NCBI GenBank assembly: GCA_947500525.1
Contig: CANMSH010000001.1
Span: forward strand, 62,001 to 126,000
Source: an uncultured Flavobacteriaceae bacterium
GTDB lineage: Bacteria; Bacteroidota; Bacteroidia; Flavobacteriales; Flavobacteriaceae
Length of the DNA: 64,000 nucleotides
Direction of reading: 5' to 3'
Shown: piece after piece, positions 27,803-38,065 of the stretch
How positions within the stretch are numbered: the stretch's first letter is position 1
Layout: each line of letters starts with the position of its first letter
Program-made: the position numbers and the translations under genes
The notes under the pieces: model-generated
What the model saw: only the letters and a program-made list of their open reading frames with translations
Database searches by the model: none
Told to the model about the DNA's origin: nothing

Positions 27803-28773
27803 TAATCGAAAGATTGACCTTCTTGCGAAGCGGCTTTTAACATTTTTTTGAACTCATCTGGGGTTAAATTTCCATAATAGAAATTGATTGGATTGATTGG
27901 TTTTCCATTTTTATGCACTTCATAATGCAAGTGAGGACCAACTGATCTACCAGTACTTCCCACAAAACCAATTAAATCACCACGCTTCACTTTTTGACCT
28001 TTCTTCACGTTATACTTGCTCAAGTGAGCATATATTGTTTTGTATCCAAAACCGTGATCAATCTCTACATGTTCTCCAAATCCTGAAGCTCTGTTATCGG
28101 CTCTATGCACTCTACCGTTACCTGTGGCATAGATAGGTGTTCCTGACGGAGCAGTGAAATCCATACCTTTATGTTGCTTTCTCGCTTTTGTAAATGGGTC
28201 AGAACGCCATCCATAGCCAGAGGCCATACGCGTCAAGTCTTCTTTTTTAATAGGCTGAATTGCTGGAATTGAAGCTAATAGTTTTTCTTTATCTTCTGCT
28301 AAATTTATAATTTCATCTAGTGATTTCGATTGGATATATAGTTGTTTCGATAGTATATCCATGTTTTTGGTAACATCTATAATCATTTCAGAGTTTTCAA
28401 AACCCTCCAATGATTTATATCTGTTTACCCCACCGAATCCTGCTTTTCTTTGTTCTTCGGGAATTGGATTCGCTTCAAAATACAATCTATATATATCATT
28501 ATCTCTATCTTGAATACCTGCCAATACATTTTGAGCTTGATCCATTTTTTTGGTCAATAATTCAACATGCAACTTTAAATTTTCAAGTTCTCGCTTTTGT
28601 GCTTTTACCTTGGGTGAGTCAACGAACTGAAAAGTAATAAATACAATTAATGCAGCAAATAATGCTGAACTCGCTAAGAAAATCAAAGTTTGCTTAAATC
28701 TATCTCTCTTTCTTAGCTTTATTTTCTGATAGGAAAGGGTATCAGAATCGTAATAATATTTTACCTTCGCCAT
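27802..28773 (-). CDS. M23-family peptidoglycan endopeptidase
   Basis: A 323-residue protein: a cytosolic tail, one membrane helix (about 28-50), a coiled coil (about 55-110), a linker, and a C-terminal M23/LytM domain (about 190-300) with the zinc ligands in HKGMDF and HLHYE and the active HAHL-type strand (IYAHLSKYN). It should cleave peptidoglycan cross-links in the periplasm. The intact zinc ligands suggest an active enzyme, unlike EnvC-like activators. First gene of the operon with merR, lemA and TPM. Confidence 0.92.
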   Translation of the reverse strand: MAKVKYYYDSDTLSYQKIKLRKRDRFKQTLIFLASSALFAALIVFITFQFVDSPKVKAQKRELENLKLHVELLTKKMDQAQNVLAGIQDRDNDIYRLYFEANPIPEEQRKAGFGGVNRYKSLEGFENSEMIIDVTKNMDILSKQLYIQSKSLDEIINLAEDKEKLLASIPAIQPIKKEDLTRMASGYGWRSDPFTKARKQHKGMDFTAPSGTPIYATGNGRVHRADNRASGFGEHVEIDHGFGYKTIYAHLSKYNVKKGQKVKRGDLIGFVGSTGRSVGPHLHYEVHKNGKPINPINFYYGNLTPDEFKKMLKAASQEGQSFD

Positions 28774-28910
28774 AATGTGAAATTATACTATTTTTGTATC
28801 GAAAATTACCGATTTTACATGGGTAATTCCCGTTTGCAAAACAAACAAATTTACAAAATGTTTTGCAACTAAAAAAGTAAGGCTTTCATTTAGCTTTTAA
28901 TTAACAGTTT

Positions 28911-31520
28911 ATGACATCACAAGAAATACGCAGTAAATTTTTAGAATTTTTTAAAAGCAAGGAACATAAAATTGTACCCTCATCACCTATGGTTTTGAAA
29001 AATGATCCCACCCTTATGTTCACAAATGCTGGTATGGTTCCTTTTAAAGAATATTTCTTAGGACAAAAAAAAGCTGAAGTAAAACGTATTTCAGATACGC
29101 AAAAATGCTTACGAGTTTCGGGCAAGCATAATGATTTAGAAGAAGTAGGTATTGATACCTATCACCACACGATGTTCGAAATGTTGGGTAACTGGAGTTT
29201 TGGTAACTACTTTAAAAAAGAAGCCATTTCTTGGGCATGGGAGCTCTTAACAGAAGTTTACAAAATAGATAAAAACAGTTTGTACGTAACGGTTTTCGAA
29301 GGCGATAAAGAAGATGATCTTGCTTTTGATAGTGAAGCCTATGACTTCTGGAAAAATTTGATCGATGAAGACAGAATCCTTAACGGAGATAAAAAAGATA
29401 ATTTTTGGGAAATGGGAGCCCAAGGACCTTGTGGACCTTGTTCTGAAATTCATGTGGATATTAGATCTGCAGAGGAGAAAGCAGTGATACCCGGGAAAGA
29501 CTTAGTGAACAAAGATCACCCCTTAGTTGTTGAAATATGGAACCTTGTATTTATGCAATTTAATCGTAAAGCCGATGGTTCTCTAGAAGAATTACCTTCT
29601 AAGCATATTGATACTGGTATGGGCTTTGAGCGTTTATGCATGGTATTACAAGATGTACAATCAAACTATGATACTGATGTTTTTACACCGCTTATTCGAG
29701 AAGTAGAAACCATTACACGTACAGAATATGGAGAGGATGAAAAGACCGATATTGCTATTCGTGTTGTAGCCGATCATATTCGCGCTGTGGCCTTCGCTAT
29801 TGCGGATGGACAATTACCCTCGAATAATGGTGCAGGCTATGTAATTCGACGAATTTTACGGAGAGCTATTCGATACGGATTTACTTTTCTCAATCAAAAG
29901 GAGCCATTCATTTTTAAATTGGTGAATGTTTTAAGTCAACAATTGGGTAGTGTATTTCCTGAAATTAAGAGTGAGCAACAGTTAATAACAAACGTAATTA
30001 AAGAAGAAGAACACTCTTTTCAGAAAACCTTAGAACAGGGCTTACTTTTACTAGACGGAATTATAAAAGAATCGAATTCAGGTATTATTTCGGGTAGAAA
30101 AGCTTTCGAGTTATATGACACCTATGGTTTCCCAAAAGATTTAACAGCCCTTATTCTATCAGAAAAGGGCCTTGGGTTTGATGAAAAAGTCTTTAATGAA
30201 GAACTCGAAAAACAAAAAAATCGCTCTCGTGCGGCGTCAGTTGTTGAAACCGATGATTGGCAAATTTTAGTAGATGATAACGTAGAAGAATTCATTGGAT
30301 ATGATTCTTTAGAGACTACTGTGAAAATTACACGCTACAGAAAAGTGTCTTCGAAAAAAGATGGAGAGCAATACCAATTGGTTTTCAATTTAACTCCTTT
30401 TTATCCAGAAGGTGGTGGACAAGTTGGAGATAAAGGTTATTTAGAAACGCAAAATGGCGATGTAATTTATATTGTAGACACAAAAAAAGAGAATAATTTA
30501 ATCATTCATTTTGCCAAAGATCTTCCTAAAAATATCACCGATACTTTTAAAGTAGTTGTTGATGAAAAACAACGTTTTAGAACTGCCGCCAATCATACTG
30601 CGACACATTTATTGCATCAAGCACTTAGAGAAATATTAGGTACGCACGTAGAGCAAAAAGGTTCGGCTGTACATTCGAAATATTTACGTTTTGATTTCTC
30701 TCATTTTTCTAAACTTACCACGCAAGAGTTGCGTGATGTAGAAGATTTTGTAAACGCCAGAATCAATAATAAGTTAGCGCTTCAAGAAAATAGAAATGCC
30801 ACCATGGAGGCAGCTAAAAAAGAAGGAGCCATGGCTTTGTTTGGTGAAAAATATGGAGACACTGTAAGAACCATTCGTTTCGGTAAATCTATTGAATTGT
30901 GTGGTGGAACACATGTGCAAAATACAGGTGATATTTGGCATTTTAAAATTCGTTCAGAAAGTGCTGTTGCCTCTGGTATTAGACGTCTCGAAGCAATTAC
31001 GGCAGATGCTGTAAAAGACTTCTATTTCGAAACGAACAGAGCGTATTACGAAATCAAAGATCTATTTAAAAGTAATATAAATCCAGTAGATTCTGTGAAA
31101 GCCTTACAAGAAGAAAATTTGAAATTAAAAAAACAAATTGAATCTTTCATGAAGGACAAAGCGGGCAGTTTGAAAGACGACCTGAAAAAGAGCGTTGAAA
31201 CTGTTAACGGTGTCAATTTTATTGCCGCTGAAATTAATTTAGATCAAAATGCAATTAAAGACCTTGCCTTTCAATTGGGAGGAGAAATAGACAATCTATA
31301 TTTCATTGCTGGCGCAAAAAATGAAGAAAAGGCTTTGTTAACTGTGTATATTTCTAAAGAGATTACGAATGAAATTTTGAATGCTGGAAAAATTGTTCGA
31401 GAGCTTGGCAAACTGATTCATGGAGGTGGAGGAGGTCAACCTTTTTATGCAACTGCAGGTGGTAAAAATCCTAGTGGCATAAAAGAAGCCTTAGAAAAAG
31501 CCAAGAACTATATTAAATAA
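28911..31520 (+). CDS. alaS: Alanine--tRNA ligase
   Basis: An 869-residue class II synthetase: N-terminal aminoacylation core ([23 protein letters not shown]-like [12 protein letters not shown]), the editing domain with zinc ligands [11 protein letters not shown] and CGGTHV, and a C-terminal DHHA1 domain ([14 protein letters not shown]). The length is normal. It ends on the A that begins the ATG of the GSCFA gene (shared base 31520), so the two are coupled. Divergent from the M23 operon. Confidence 0.97.
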   Translation: MTSQEIRSKFLEFFKSKEHKIVPSSPMVLKNDPTLMFTNAGMVPFKEYFLGQKKAEVKRISDTQKCLRVSGKHNDLEEVGIDTYHHTMFEMLGNWSFGNYFKKEAISWAWELLTEVYKIDKNSLYVTVFEGDKEDDLAFDSEAYDFWKNLIDEDRILNGDKKDNFWEMGAQGPCGPCSEIHVDIRSAEEKAVIPGKDLVNKDHPLVVEIWNLVFMQFNRKADGSLEELPSKHIDTGMGFERLCMVLQDVQSNYDTDVFTPLIREVETITRTEYGEDEKTDIAIRVVADHIRAVAFAIADGQLPSNNGAGYVIRRILRRAIRYGFTFLNQKEPFIFKLVNVLSQQLGSVFPEIKSEQQLITNVIKEEEHSFQKTLEQGLLLLDGIIKESNSGIISGRKAFELYDTYGFPKDLTALILSEKGLGFDEKVFNEELEKQKNRSRAASVVETDDWQILVDDNVEEFIGYDSLETTVKITRYRKVSSKKDGEQYQLVFNLTPFYPEGGGQVGDKGYLETQNGDVIYIVDTKKENNLIIHFAKDLPKNITDTFKVVVDEKQRFRTAANHTATHLLHQALREILGTHVEQKGSAVHSKYLRFDFSHFSKLTTQELRDVEDFVNARINNKLALQENRNATMEAAKKEGAMALFGEKYGDTVRTIRFGKSIELCGGTHVQNTGDIWHFKIRSESAVASGIRRLEAITADAVKDFYFETNRAYYEIKDLFKSNINPVDSVKALQEENLKLKKQIESFMKDKAGSLKDDLKKSVETVNGVNFIAAEINLDQNAIKDLAFQLGGEIDNLYFIAGAKNEEKALLTVYISKEITNEILNAGKIVRELGKLIHGGGGGQPFYATAGGKNPSGIKEALEKAKNYIK

Positions 31521-32473
31521 TGCAATTTAGAACCAAGATACAACCGCAACCTCAGCAACATAATTTCATAAATTATGAGGCTAAAATTGTGTTATTTGGA
31601 TCTTGTTTCACAGAAAATATTAGTGAAAAATTAAACTATTTTAAACTACAAAATAGTGTAAATCCGTTTGGAATATTATTTCATCCAAAGGCTATTGAAC
31701 GCCTATTGACTAATATTGTCAATGAAAAAATTTACACCGAAGATGAACTTTTTTTTCATAACGAAAGGTGGCATTGTTTTGATGCTCACTCTTCGTTAAG
31801 CAATGCTTCAAAAACGAGTTTGTTAAATAATTTAAATAGCGCAATTGCATCGACAAATCAGGAGATTCAACATGCAACTCATATTTCTATCACCTTAGGT
31901 ACTGCTTGGGCATATCGATTTATTGAATCTGATACTCTTGTCTCAAACTGCCATAAAGTTCCTCAAAAAAAGTTTTTAAAAGAACTTTTATCCGTAGAAG
32001 AAATTACCGAATCGTTGGAAGGAATTATAACACTCATTAGAAGCATCAATACAAACGCTTCAATACTATTTACTGTTAGTCCTATCCGACATTTAAAAGA
32101 TGGTTTTATTGAAAATACACAAAGCAAATCTCATTTGATTGCTGCTGTTCATAATGTTGTAGAACCTAGAAAAAACATACATTATTTTCCATCTTATGAA
32201 ATTTTACTCGATGAATTAAGAGACTATCGTTTTTATAAAGAAGATATGATACATCCCAATCAAGTTGCCATAGATTACATTTGGGATCAGTTTTCATCGG
32301 TATGGATATCTGAGAGTGCACAAATAACTATGCTAGAAGTTGAGAAGATACAAAAAGGACTTTCTCATAAACCTTTTAATCAAAATTCAATTGAGCATCA
32401 AACTTTTTTGACTAGCCTAAAACAAAAAATGGAAATACTTCAAAAAGAATTTCCATTTATTAATTTTTCCTAA
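31520..32473 (+). CDS. GSCFA-domain protein
   Basis: A 317-residue protein with the defining motif FGSCFTENI near residue 31 and the distal MIHPNQVAIDYIWDQF block. GSCFA proteins are SGNH-hydrolase-like: Ser in GSC and the Asp/His of the IHPN block would form the catalytic site, but no substrate is known. No signal peptide is seen. It overlaps alaS by one base. An inverted repeat at the very 3' end (about 32434-32460) may help termination before the convergent rhodanese gene. Confidence 0.88.
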   Translation: MQFRTKIQPQPQQHNFINYEAKIVLFGSCFTENISEKLNYFKLQNSVNPFGILFHPKAIERLLTNIVNEKIYTEDELFFHNERWHCFDAHSSLSNASKTSLLNNLNSAIASTNQEIQHATHISITLGTAWAYRFIESDTLVSNCHKVPQKKFLKELLSVEEITESLEGIITLIRSINTNASILFTVSPIRHLKDGFIENTQSKSHLIAAVHNVVEPRKNIHYFPSYEILLDELRDYRFYKEDMIHPNQVAIDYIWDQFSSVWISESAQITMLEVEKIQKGLSHKPFNQNSIEHQTFLTSLKQKMEILQKEFPFINFS

Positions 32474-32482
32474 TGTATCGGA

Positions 32483-32782
32483 TCAATCTATAAACAGATC
32501 CACGTTTTGCCAAGGACCTCCATTAATAACATCGATCCCGTGATCTGCCAAAAACTCTTCTGCTCTACCGCTTCTGGCCCCGCTTCGACAACATGTAATA
32601 ATTGGCTTATTTAAAGCCTTCAATTCTTCAATAGAATCTGGCAAATAATCGAGCACTATATGTTTAGACCCTTCAACATGGCCTTCTTCATATTCAGCAT
32701 CTGTACGAACATCTAAAACAATAGCTCCTTTTTCCAAATATGCTTTTACATCTCCAAATTCTGGTTTATTTAACATTCCCAT
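32483..32782 (-). CDS. Rhodanese-like domain protein
   Basis: A 99-residue single rhodanese domain: the VLDVRTDAEYEEGHVEGSKHI strand-helix unit and the active-site loop CCRSGARSGRA, whose second cysteine should carry persulfide sulfur. Small cytosolic rhodaneses hand sulfur to acceptors such as cyanide or thiols. Single gene, convergent with the GSCFA gene. Confidence 0.9.
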   Translation of the reverse strand: MGMLNKPEFGDVKAYLEKGAIVLDVRTDAEYEEGHVEGSKHIVLDYLPDSIEELKALNKPIITCCRSGARSGRAEEFLADHGIDVINGGPWQNVDLFID

Positions 32783-32854
32783 TCTATTTTTTTATATTTT
32801 GTAAATTTAGTATTAAATCGCTCTATCTTCCAAAAACTTACTGTAAGTAACCAA

Positions 32855-34138
32855 TTATTTTTTGTTTAAATAATCAAATGTAAGGTTTACAAAAGTTCTT
32901 ACCCCTAATTTTAATCCGCTATCATCTATGAAGAAATCTGGTGTATGATGTGAAGGCGCATCTTTCTCAGCGACTGAGAGTGGTGTTCCTCCTAAGAAAA
33001 AATAAAAACCAGGCACTTTTTCTTGAAAAAAAGAAAAATCTTCTGCTCCAGTAATGGCATCTACTAAATGTACTTTCTTTTTACCTGCAACACGTTGCAA
33101 TGTTGGCAACATTTGAACGACAAGATCTTCATCATTATACGTAATCGCTGTTCCTGAAGCTATTTCAATCGTCGCTTCAGCGCCATAGGCCTTGGCAATT
33201 GCTGGTACCATTTCTTTCATACGATCATTAAGTTTCTTTTGCATTGCATAGTCTAAGGTTCTAATAGTACCTATCATTTCAGCATTTTCTGGTATAATAT
33301 TATTTCGAATACCGGCGTTAATCATTCCTACCGTAATAACCGCAGCCTCTTTCGTTAATTCTGTTTCTCAACTCACAATTGTTTGCAAGGCTGTAATTAT
33401 TTGCGCCGAAGCAACTATAGGATCTACACTTTGCCAAGGTCTAGAACCGTGTGCTTGCTTTCCTTTTACCTTAATAACAAAACGCTGAGCGGCTGCCATG
33501 GCGCCTCCTGGTTTATAATTAATATTTCCCACATGAGTTCCTGAACTAATATGTAATCCAAAAATGGCATCAACCTTTGGGTTTTCTAAAACCCCTTCTT
33601 TAATCATTAATTTTGCACCACCTTCTTCTCCTGCGGGAGCACCCTCTTCGGCTGGTTGAAAAATAAACTTTACCGTTCCTTTCAACATTTTTTTGTTTTT
33701 AGAAAGAATCTCTGCCACACCCATCAAAATTGCAACATGCGTATCGTGACCGCACGCGTGCATCACACCTGTCTTTTTTCCATTGTATGAGGCTATGACT
33801 TCAGATTTATAAGCCACGTCAACTCTTTCGGTTACAGGTAAAGCATCCATATCCGCTCTTAAGGCTACAACTTTACCTGGCTTAGCACCTTTTAAAATTC
33901 CAACCACACCAGTATGTGCAATTTTTGTTTGTACTTCTATCCCCAAACTTTTCAAATGGGCTTCTATTTTCTTCGCCGTATTAAATTCTCTATTTGACAA
34001 TTCGGGATTCTGATGGAAATCTCTTCGCCATTCAATAACTTTGGATTCTATATCATCAATCATTTTATCAATTTTCTTGCTTTGCGATTGAAGATTAACA
34101 GATGCTAAGAATAGCATTAAAAAAGTGAGTTTTCTCAT
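32855..34138 (-). pseudogene. M20-family amidohydrolase broken by one in-frame TGA
   Basis: This is a full-length copy (427 codons) of the M20D amidohydrolase upstream of it, including the signal peptide start MRKLTFLMLFLASVN, HACGHDTH and EEG metal motifs and the C-terminal HHTPDF block. At 33368-33370 codon 257 is TGA where the paralogue and context (SIISRE) call for Arg; the reading frame is the same on both sides, so a single C-to-T change of CGA explains it. No other damage is visible. It could be a fresh pseudogene, a sequencing error, or leaky read-through. The first 256 residues would include the catalytic domain but lack the dimerisation and C-terminal catalytic parts. Confidence 0.88.
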
Positions 34139-34161
34139 GTAAATTAATTTTCACGAAAGAT

Positions 34162-34188
34162 AAAAAAAATCCCGCTCTTAGCGGGATT
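34162..34188 (-). terminator. Intrinsic terminator of the intact M20 gene
   Basis: An 8-bp stem (34168-34175... 34181-34188) with a five-base loop; on the minus strand it is followed by a run of eight T. It lies 26 bp after the stop at 34214, separating the two tandem copies. Confidence 0.85.
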
Positions 34189-34213
34189 CATCTATCTTAA
34201 AATAAAGGTAATC

Positions 34214-35491
34214 TTATTTTTTATTTAGGTAATCAAGTGTAAGATTTATAAAGGTTTTTACCCCTAATTTTAGCCCACTATCATCTATTTTAAAGTCAGG
34301 TGTATGATGCGGATATGCTTTTGTAGACCCTGGTGCCATTCCACCTAAAAAAAAGTAAAATCCAGGAACCTTTTCTTGAAAATACGAAAAATCTTCACCG
34401 CCCGTAGTCGCTTTCATAATTTGCACCCTATTCTTTCCTGCCGCTCTTTCTATCGAAGGTAGCATTCGTTTTACTAGGTCAGGATCATTATACGTTATCG
34501 AGGTAAAACTCTCAAAGTTAACGTCAGCCTCACCTCCGTAAGCCTTCGCGATTGTTTGTGCCATTTCGGTCATTCTCCTAATAATCATCTCTCGCATTTT
34601 AGGATCTAAGGTTCTTACTGTTCCAATCATTTCAGCACTTTCTGGAATAATATTAAAACGTACACCACTGGTAATTTTTCCAACGGTTATCACTGCAGCT
34701 TCATCCGTGAGTTTAGCTTCCCTACTAATGATACTTTGAAAACCATCTACAATTTTTGAAGAAATATAAATAGGATCAACACCAGACCACGGTTGTGATC
34801 CATGAGTTTGTTTCCCTTTCACCTTCACGGTAAATCGTTCAACAGCGGCCATTATACCACCTTCTTTATACTTAATCGTGCCAACTTCAGTCTCTGAATT
34901 TATATGCAATCCAAAAATAGCATCTACTTTAGGATTTTCTAAAACCCCCTCCTCAATCATTAGTTTGGCTCCTCCTTTTTCCCCCGGAGGCGGACCTTCT
35001 TCTGCTGGTTGAAAAATAAACTTAACAGTTCCTTTAATTTTGTCTTTATTTTTGGAAAGAACTTCCGCAACGCCCATTAAAATAGCGGTATGAGTATCAT
35101 GACCACATGCATGCATAACACCTGTTTTCTTACCTAAAAACTCGGTAACCACAGAAGATTTAAAACTAAGGTCGTTACGTTCAGTAACCGGCAATGCATC
35201 AATATCCGCTCTTAAGGCAACCACCTTGCCCGGTTTGCTCCCTTTTAACAATCCTACAACGCCTGTATGTGCAACTTTTGTTTGCACTTCAATCCCTAAA
35301 CTTGATAAATGTTTTGCGATTTTCTCTGCCGTTTTAAATTCTCTATTTGACAACTCTGGATTTTGATGGAAATCTCTTCGCCATTCAATAACTTTTGATT
35401 CTATATCATTAATCATTTTATCTATTTTTTTAGATTGTCCGTGAATTGTAACAGTAGTTAAAATGAGTATTAAAAAAGTGATTTTTCTCAT
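34214..35491 (-). CDS. Secreted M20D-family amidohydrolase
   Basis: A 425-residue metallo-amidohydrolase of the IAA-amino-acid/aminobenzoyl-glutamate hydrolase group. It has a signal peptide (about 1-18), the metal-binding HACGHDTH, EEGPPPGEKGG with the catalytic Glu, a dimerisation domain (about 200-320) and the final HHTPDFKID block. Such enzymes cleave N-acyl amino acids or small peptides; the signal peptide places it in the periplasm. The broken tandem copy lies directly downstream, about 70% similar by eye, so this pair arose by gene duplication. Confidence 0.88.
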   Translation of the reverse strand: MRKITFLILILTTVTIHGQSKKIDKMINDIESKVIEWRRDFHQNPELSNREFKTAEKIAKHLSSLGIEVQTKVAHTGVVGLLKGSKPGKVVALRADIDALPVTERNDLSFKSSVVTEFLGKKTGVMHACGHDTHTAILMGVAEVLSKNKDKIKGTVKFIFQPAEEGPPPGEKGGAKLMIEEGVLENPKVDAIFGLHINSETEVGTIKYKEGGIMAAVERFTVKVKGKQTHGSQPWSGVDPIYISSKIVDGFQSIISREAKLTDEAAVITVGKITSGVRFNIIPESAEMIGTVRTLDPKMREMIIRRMTEMAQTIAKAYGGEADVNFESFTSITYNDPDLVKRMLPSIERAAGKNRVQIMKATTGGEDFSYFQEKVPGFYFFLGGMAPGSTKAYPHHTPDFKIDDSGLKLGVKTFINLTLDYLNKK

Positions 35492-35516
35492 ATAGGTTTT
35501 TATTTTTTTGAAATAT

Positions 35517-35540
35517 AAAAAAAATCCCGCGAATGCGGGA
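35517..35540 (-). terminator. Intrinsic terminator of the type III glutamine synthetase gene
   Basis: A 6-bp G+C stem (35525-35530 with 35535-35540), GAAT loop, with eight T following on the minus strand. It lies 142 bp beyond the glutamine synthetase stop at 35682, just before the next gene on this strand. Confidence 0.75.
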
Positions 35541-35681
35541 CTAATTCTTCTTCATAGCGATGATTTCTAGCTTGGTGAGATAAATATACATTATTTGCGT
35601 AAAAACTCATGATTTTCCATGAAAAAAGCCCATAATTTTATAAACAACGAAAATTAAAATGTTGATAATTAATATTTTAAT

Positions 35682-37865
35682 TTATTTAGAAAATAGCATT
35701 TCTCGATATTTTATAAGAGGCCACAGCTCATCGTCAATCATCATTTCTAACTTATCACAATGGTATCGAATGTCTGAAAAGTAAGGTTTTATTTTCGTAC
35801 AATAAGCATCCGCAGCTTTTTGTCCATTCAATTTATTTGCCTTTTTTCGTTCATCTATCATTTTATTGACTTTCGAATTAATTTCTGCAATATGATTGGA
35901 TATTTTCTCTATTAAGTCTAACTGCTCTGTTGCCTGTTTTTCAAAATTATTTCCAAATATTTCTTTGAGACCTTTCACATTTTCTATCAATGTGTTTTGA
36001 TAACGAATTGCGGTAGGAATTACGTGATTCCTCGCAATGTCTCCTAAGGTTCTACTTTCTATCTGAATACGCAACGTATATTCATCAAGTTCTATTTCAT
36101 GACGTGCTTCTACTTCTACTTTGCTCATTACATCCATTTCTTCAAACAATGAAATTGCTTCTTTAGAAACTTGCGCTTTCAAAGCCTTAGGTGTTGTTTT
36201 ATTATTACTTAAACCTCTTTTCTTAGCTTCCTTCTGCCAAGCCTCACCATATCCATCACCTTCAAAACGAATTCTTTTCGATGCTTTAATATACTCTCTC
36301 AAGATATTAAATACGGCCTCATCTTTTTTCAGGTTTTTCTTTTCTATAAGCACATCTACCTCTTTTTTGAATTCCTTTAACTGCTTCGCTACGAGTGTAT
36401 TCAAAACAGTCATTGGCCCTGCACAGTTTGACCAGGAACCTACAGCTCTTAGTTCAAATTTATTTCCAGTAAACGCGAAAGGCGACGTTCTATTTCTATC
36501 GGTATTATCCAATAATATTTCTGGAATCTTTCCTACGATATTTAACTTCAGATCTGTCTTTTCTTCTGGAGATAATTTTCCTTTTGTAACATTCTCTAAT
36601 TCATCTAAAACTGATGACAATTGTGAGCCAATAAAAACTGAAATAATTGCAGGCGGCGCTTCATTTGCTCCTAAGCGATGATCATTACTTGCACTTGCGA
36701 TAGAAGCTCTTATCAACTCTTCATTATCACATACTGCTTTTATGGTATTCACGAAAAACGTTAAGAATTGTAGATTCTTCATTGGTGTTTTTCCCGGACT
36801 TAATAAATTTACTCCAGTGTCTGTAGATAACGACCAATTGTTGTGTTTTCCAGAACCATTGATTCCTGCAAATGGCTTTTCATGAAATAAGACCTTATAA
36901 TTATGACGTTTAGAAACTTTCTCCATAACATCCATTAGTAAAGAATTATGATCTACTGCTAAATTGGCTTCTTCAAAAATTGGAGCGAGTTCAAACTGAT
37001 TTGGAGCCACTTCATTATGACGTGTTTTTACAGGAATACCCAACAACATGCATTCTTGTTCTAAATCTCTCATAAAACTCATCACTCTATCTGGTATTGA
37101 ACCAAAATAGTGGTCATCTAACTGCTGTCCTTTTGCTGGAGAATGCCCTAACAATGTTCTTCCTGTCAACATAATATCTGGCCTAGATGCTGCTAAAGCA
37201 CTATCTATCAAAAAATACTCTTGCTCCCATCCTAAGGTTGCATTGACTTTTGCCACATTTTTATCAAAATACTTGGCTACTGCCGTAGCGGCATGATCTA
37301 TCGCTTGTAGTGCTCTTAATAATGGTGCTTTATTATCTAAGGCTTCTCCGGTATAGGCTACAAATACTGTAGGAATACACAAGGTAGTACCATAAACGAA
37401 CGCAGCGGAGGTTGGGTCCCAAGCTGTATATCCTCTTGCCTCAAAAGTATTTCGTATACCTCCATTAGGAAAACTAGAGGCGTCAGGTTCTTGCTGCACT
37501 AATTGACCTCCATCAAATTTTTCTACCGACCTTCCTCCTTCTATAGTTTCGAAAAAAGCATCATGTTTTTCGGCAGTAGCTCCAGTCAATGGCTGAAACC
37601 AATGTGTATAATGAGTTGCACCCTTGCTAATCGCCCAATCTTTCATTGAAGCTGCAACTTGATCTGCAATTTTTCTGTCAATCTTAGAGCCCTTAAATAT
37701 TGCATCCTGCACACTTCGATAAGCGTCTTTTGTTAAATATTGTCGCATCGCATATTCGTTAAAAACATTCGCTCCGAACAGCTCCGATCGCTTACCTGCG
37801 GCTTTTATTTCAAGTGGCTTCCTATTTAAAACCTCTTTTAATGCGTTGAACCTTATTTTTGACAT
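35682..37865 (-). CDS. glnN: Type III glutamine synthetase (GlnN)
   Basis: A 727-residue enzyme making glutamine from glutamate, ammonia and ATP. The length and the motifs NEVAPNQFELAPIFEE and FHEKPFAGINGSGKHNNWSL identify the GSIII class, typical of Bacteroidota and cyanobacteria and unrelated in size to GSI/GSII. The active-site Glu and ATP-binding residues are present. It is divergent from a type II glutamine synthetase across a 200-bp regulatory gap, an arrangement that invites shared nitrogen control. Confidence 0.95.
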   Translation of the reverse strand: MSKIRFNALKEVLNRKPLEIKAAGKRSELFGANVFNEYAMRQYLTKDAYRSVQDAIFKGSKIDRKIADQVAASMKDWAISKGATHYTHWFQPLTGATAEKHDAFFETIEGGRSVEKFDGGQLVQQEPDASSFPNGGIRNTFEARGYTAWDPTSAAFVYGTTLCIPTVFVAYTGEALDNKAPLLRALQAIDHAATAVAKYFDKNVAKVNATLGWEQEYFLIDSALAASRPDIMLTGRTLLGHSPAKGQQLDDHYFGSIPDRVMSFMRDLEQECMLLGIPVKTRHNEVAPNQFELAPIFEEANLAVDHNSLLMDVMEKVSKRHNYKVLFHEKPFAGINGSGKHNNWSLSTDTGVNLLSPGKTPMKNLQFLTFFVNTIKAVCDNEELIRASIASASNDHRLGANEAPPAIISVFIGSQLSSVLDELENVTKGKLSPEEKTDLKLNIVGKIPEILLDNTDRNRTSPFAFTGNKFELRAVGSWSNCAGPMTVLNTLVAKQLKEFKKEVDVLIEKKNLKKDEAVFNILREYIKASKRIRFEGDGYGEAWQKEAKKRGLSNNKTTPKALKAQVSKEAISLFEEMDVMSKVEVEARHEIELDEYTLRIQIESRTLGDIARNHVIPTAIRYQNTLIENVKGLKEIFGNNFEKQATEQLDLIEKISNHIAEINSKVNKMIDERKKANKLNGQKAADAYCTKIKPYFSDIRYHCDKLEMMIDDELWPLIKYREMLFSK

Positions 37866-38065
37866 ATTATATGGGTTTTAATCTTGATGAATTTTATTTT
37901 AATCACAAAATTAACCAAAGATTTTTCAATTATTTGTTTTTTACCTCTATTTTTTTGGGGTGTTCATAATTTTTTTCTATTTATTGAGATTTATACCCCT
38001 AAAATATTGGTAGTTTCTAGAAAAAATTTATTTTTGTGCTTTATTTTTTATTAAACTATTATACT

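Noticed and set aside
33368..33370. Selenocysteine or programmed read-through at the TGA
   Set aside because: The paralogue has Arg at this place, and no selenocysteine insertion structure is apparent; a plain nonsense change is simpler.
36121..36681. 186-codon plus-strand frame inside the type III glutamine synthetase gene
   Set aside because: Antisense to a well-conserved enzyme, with no domain of its own.
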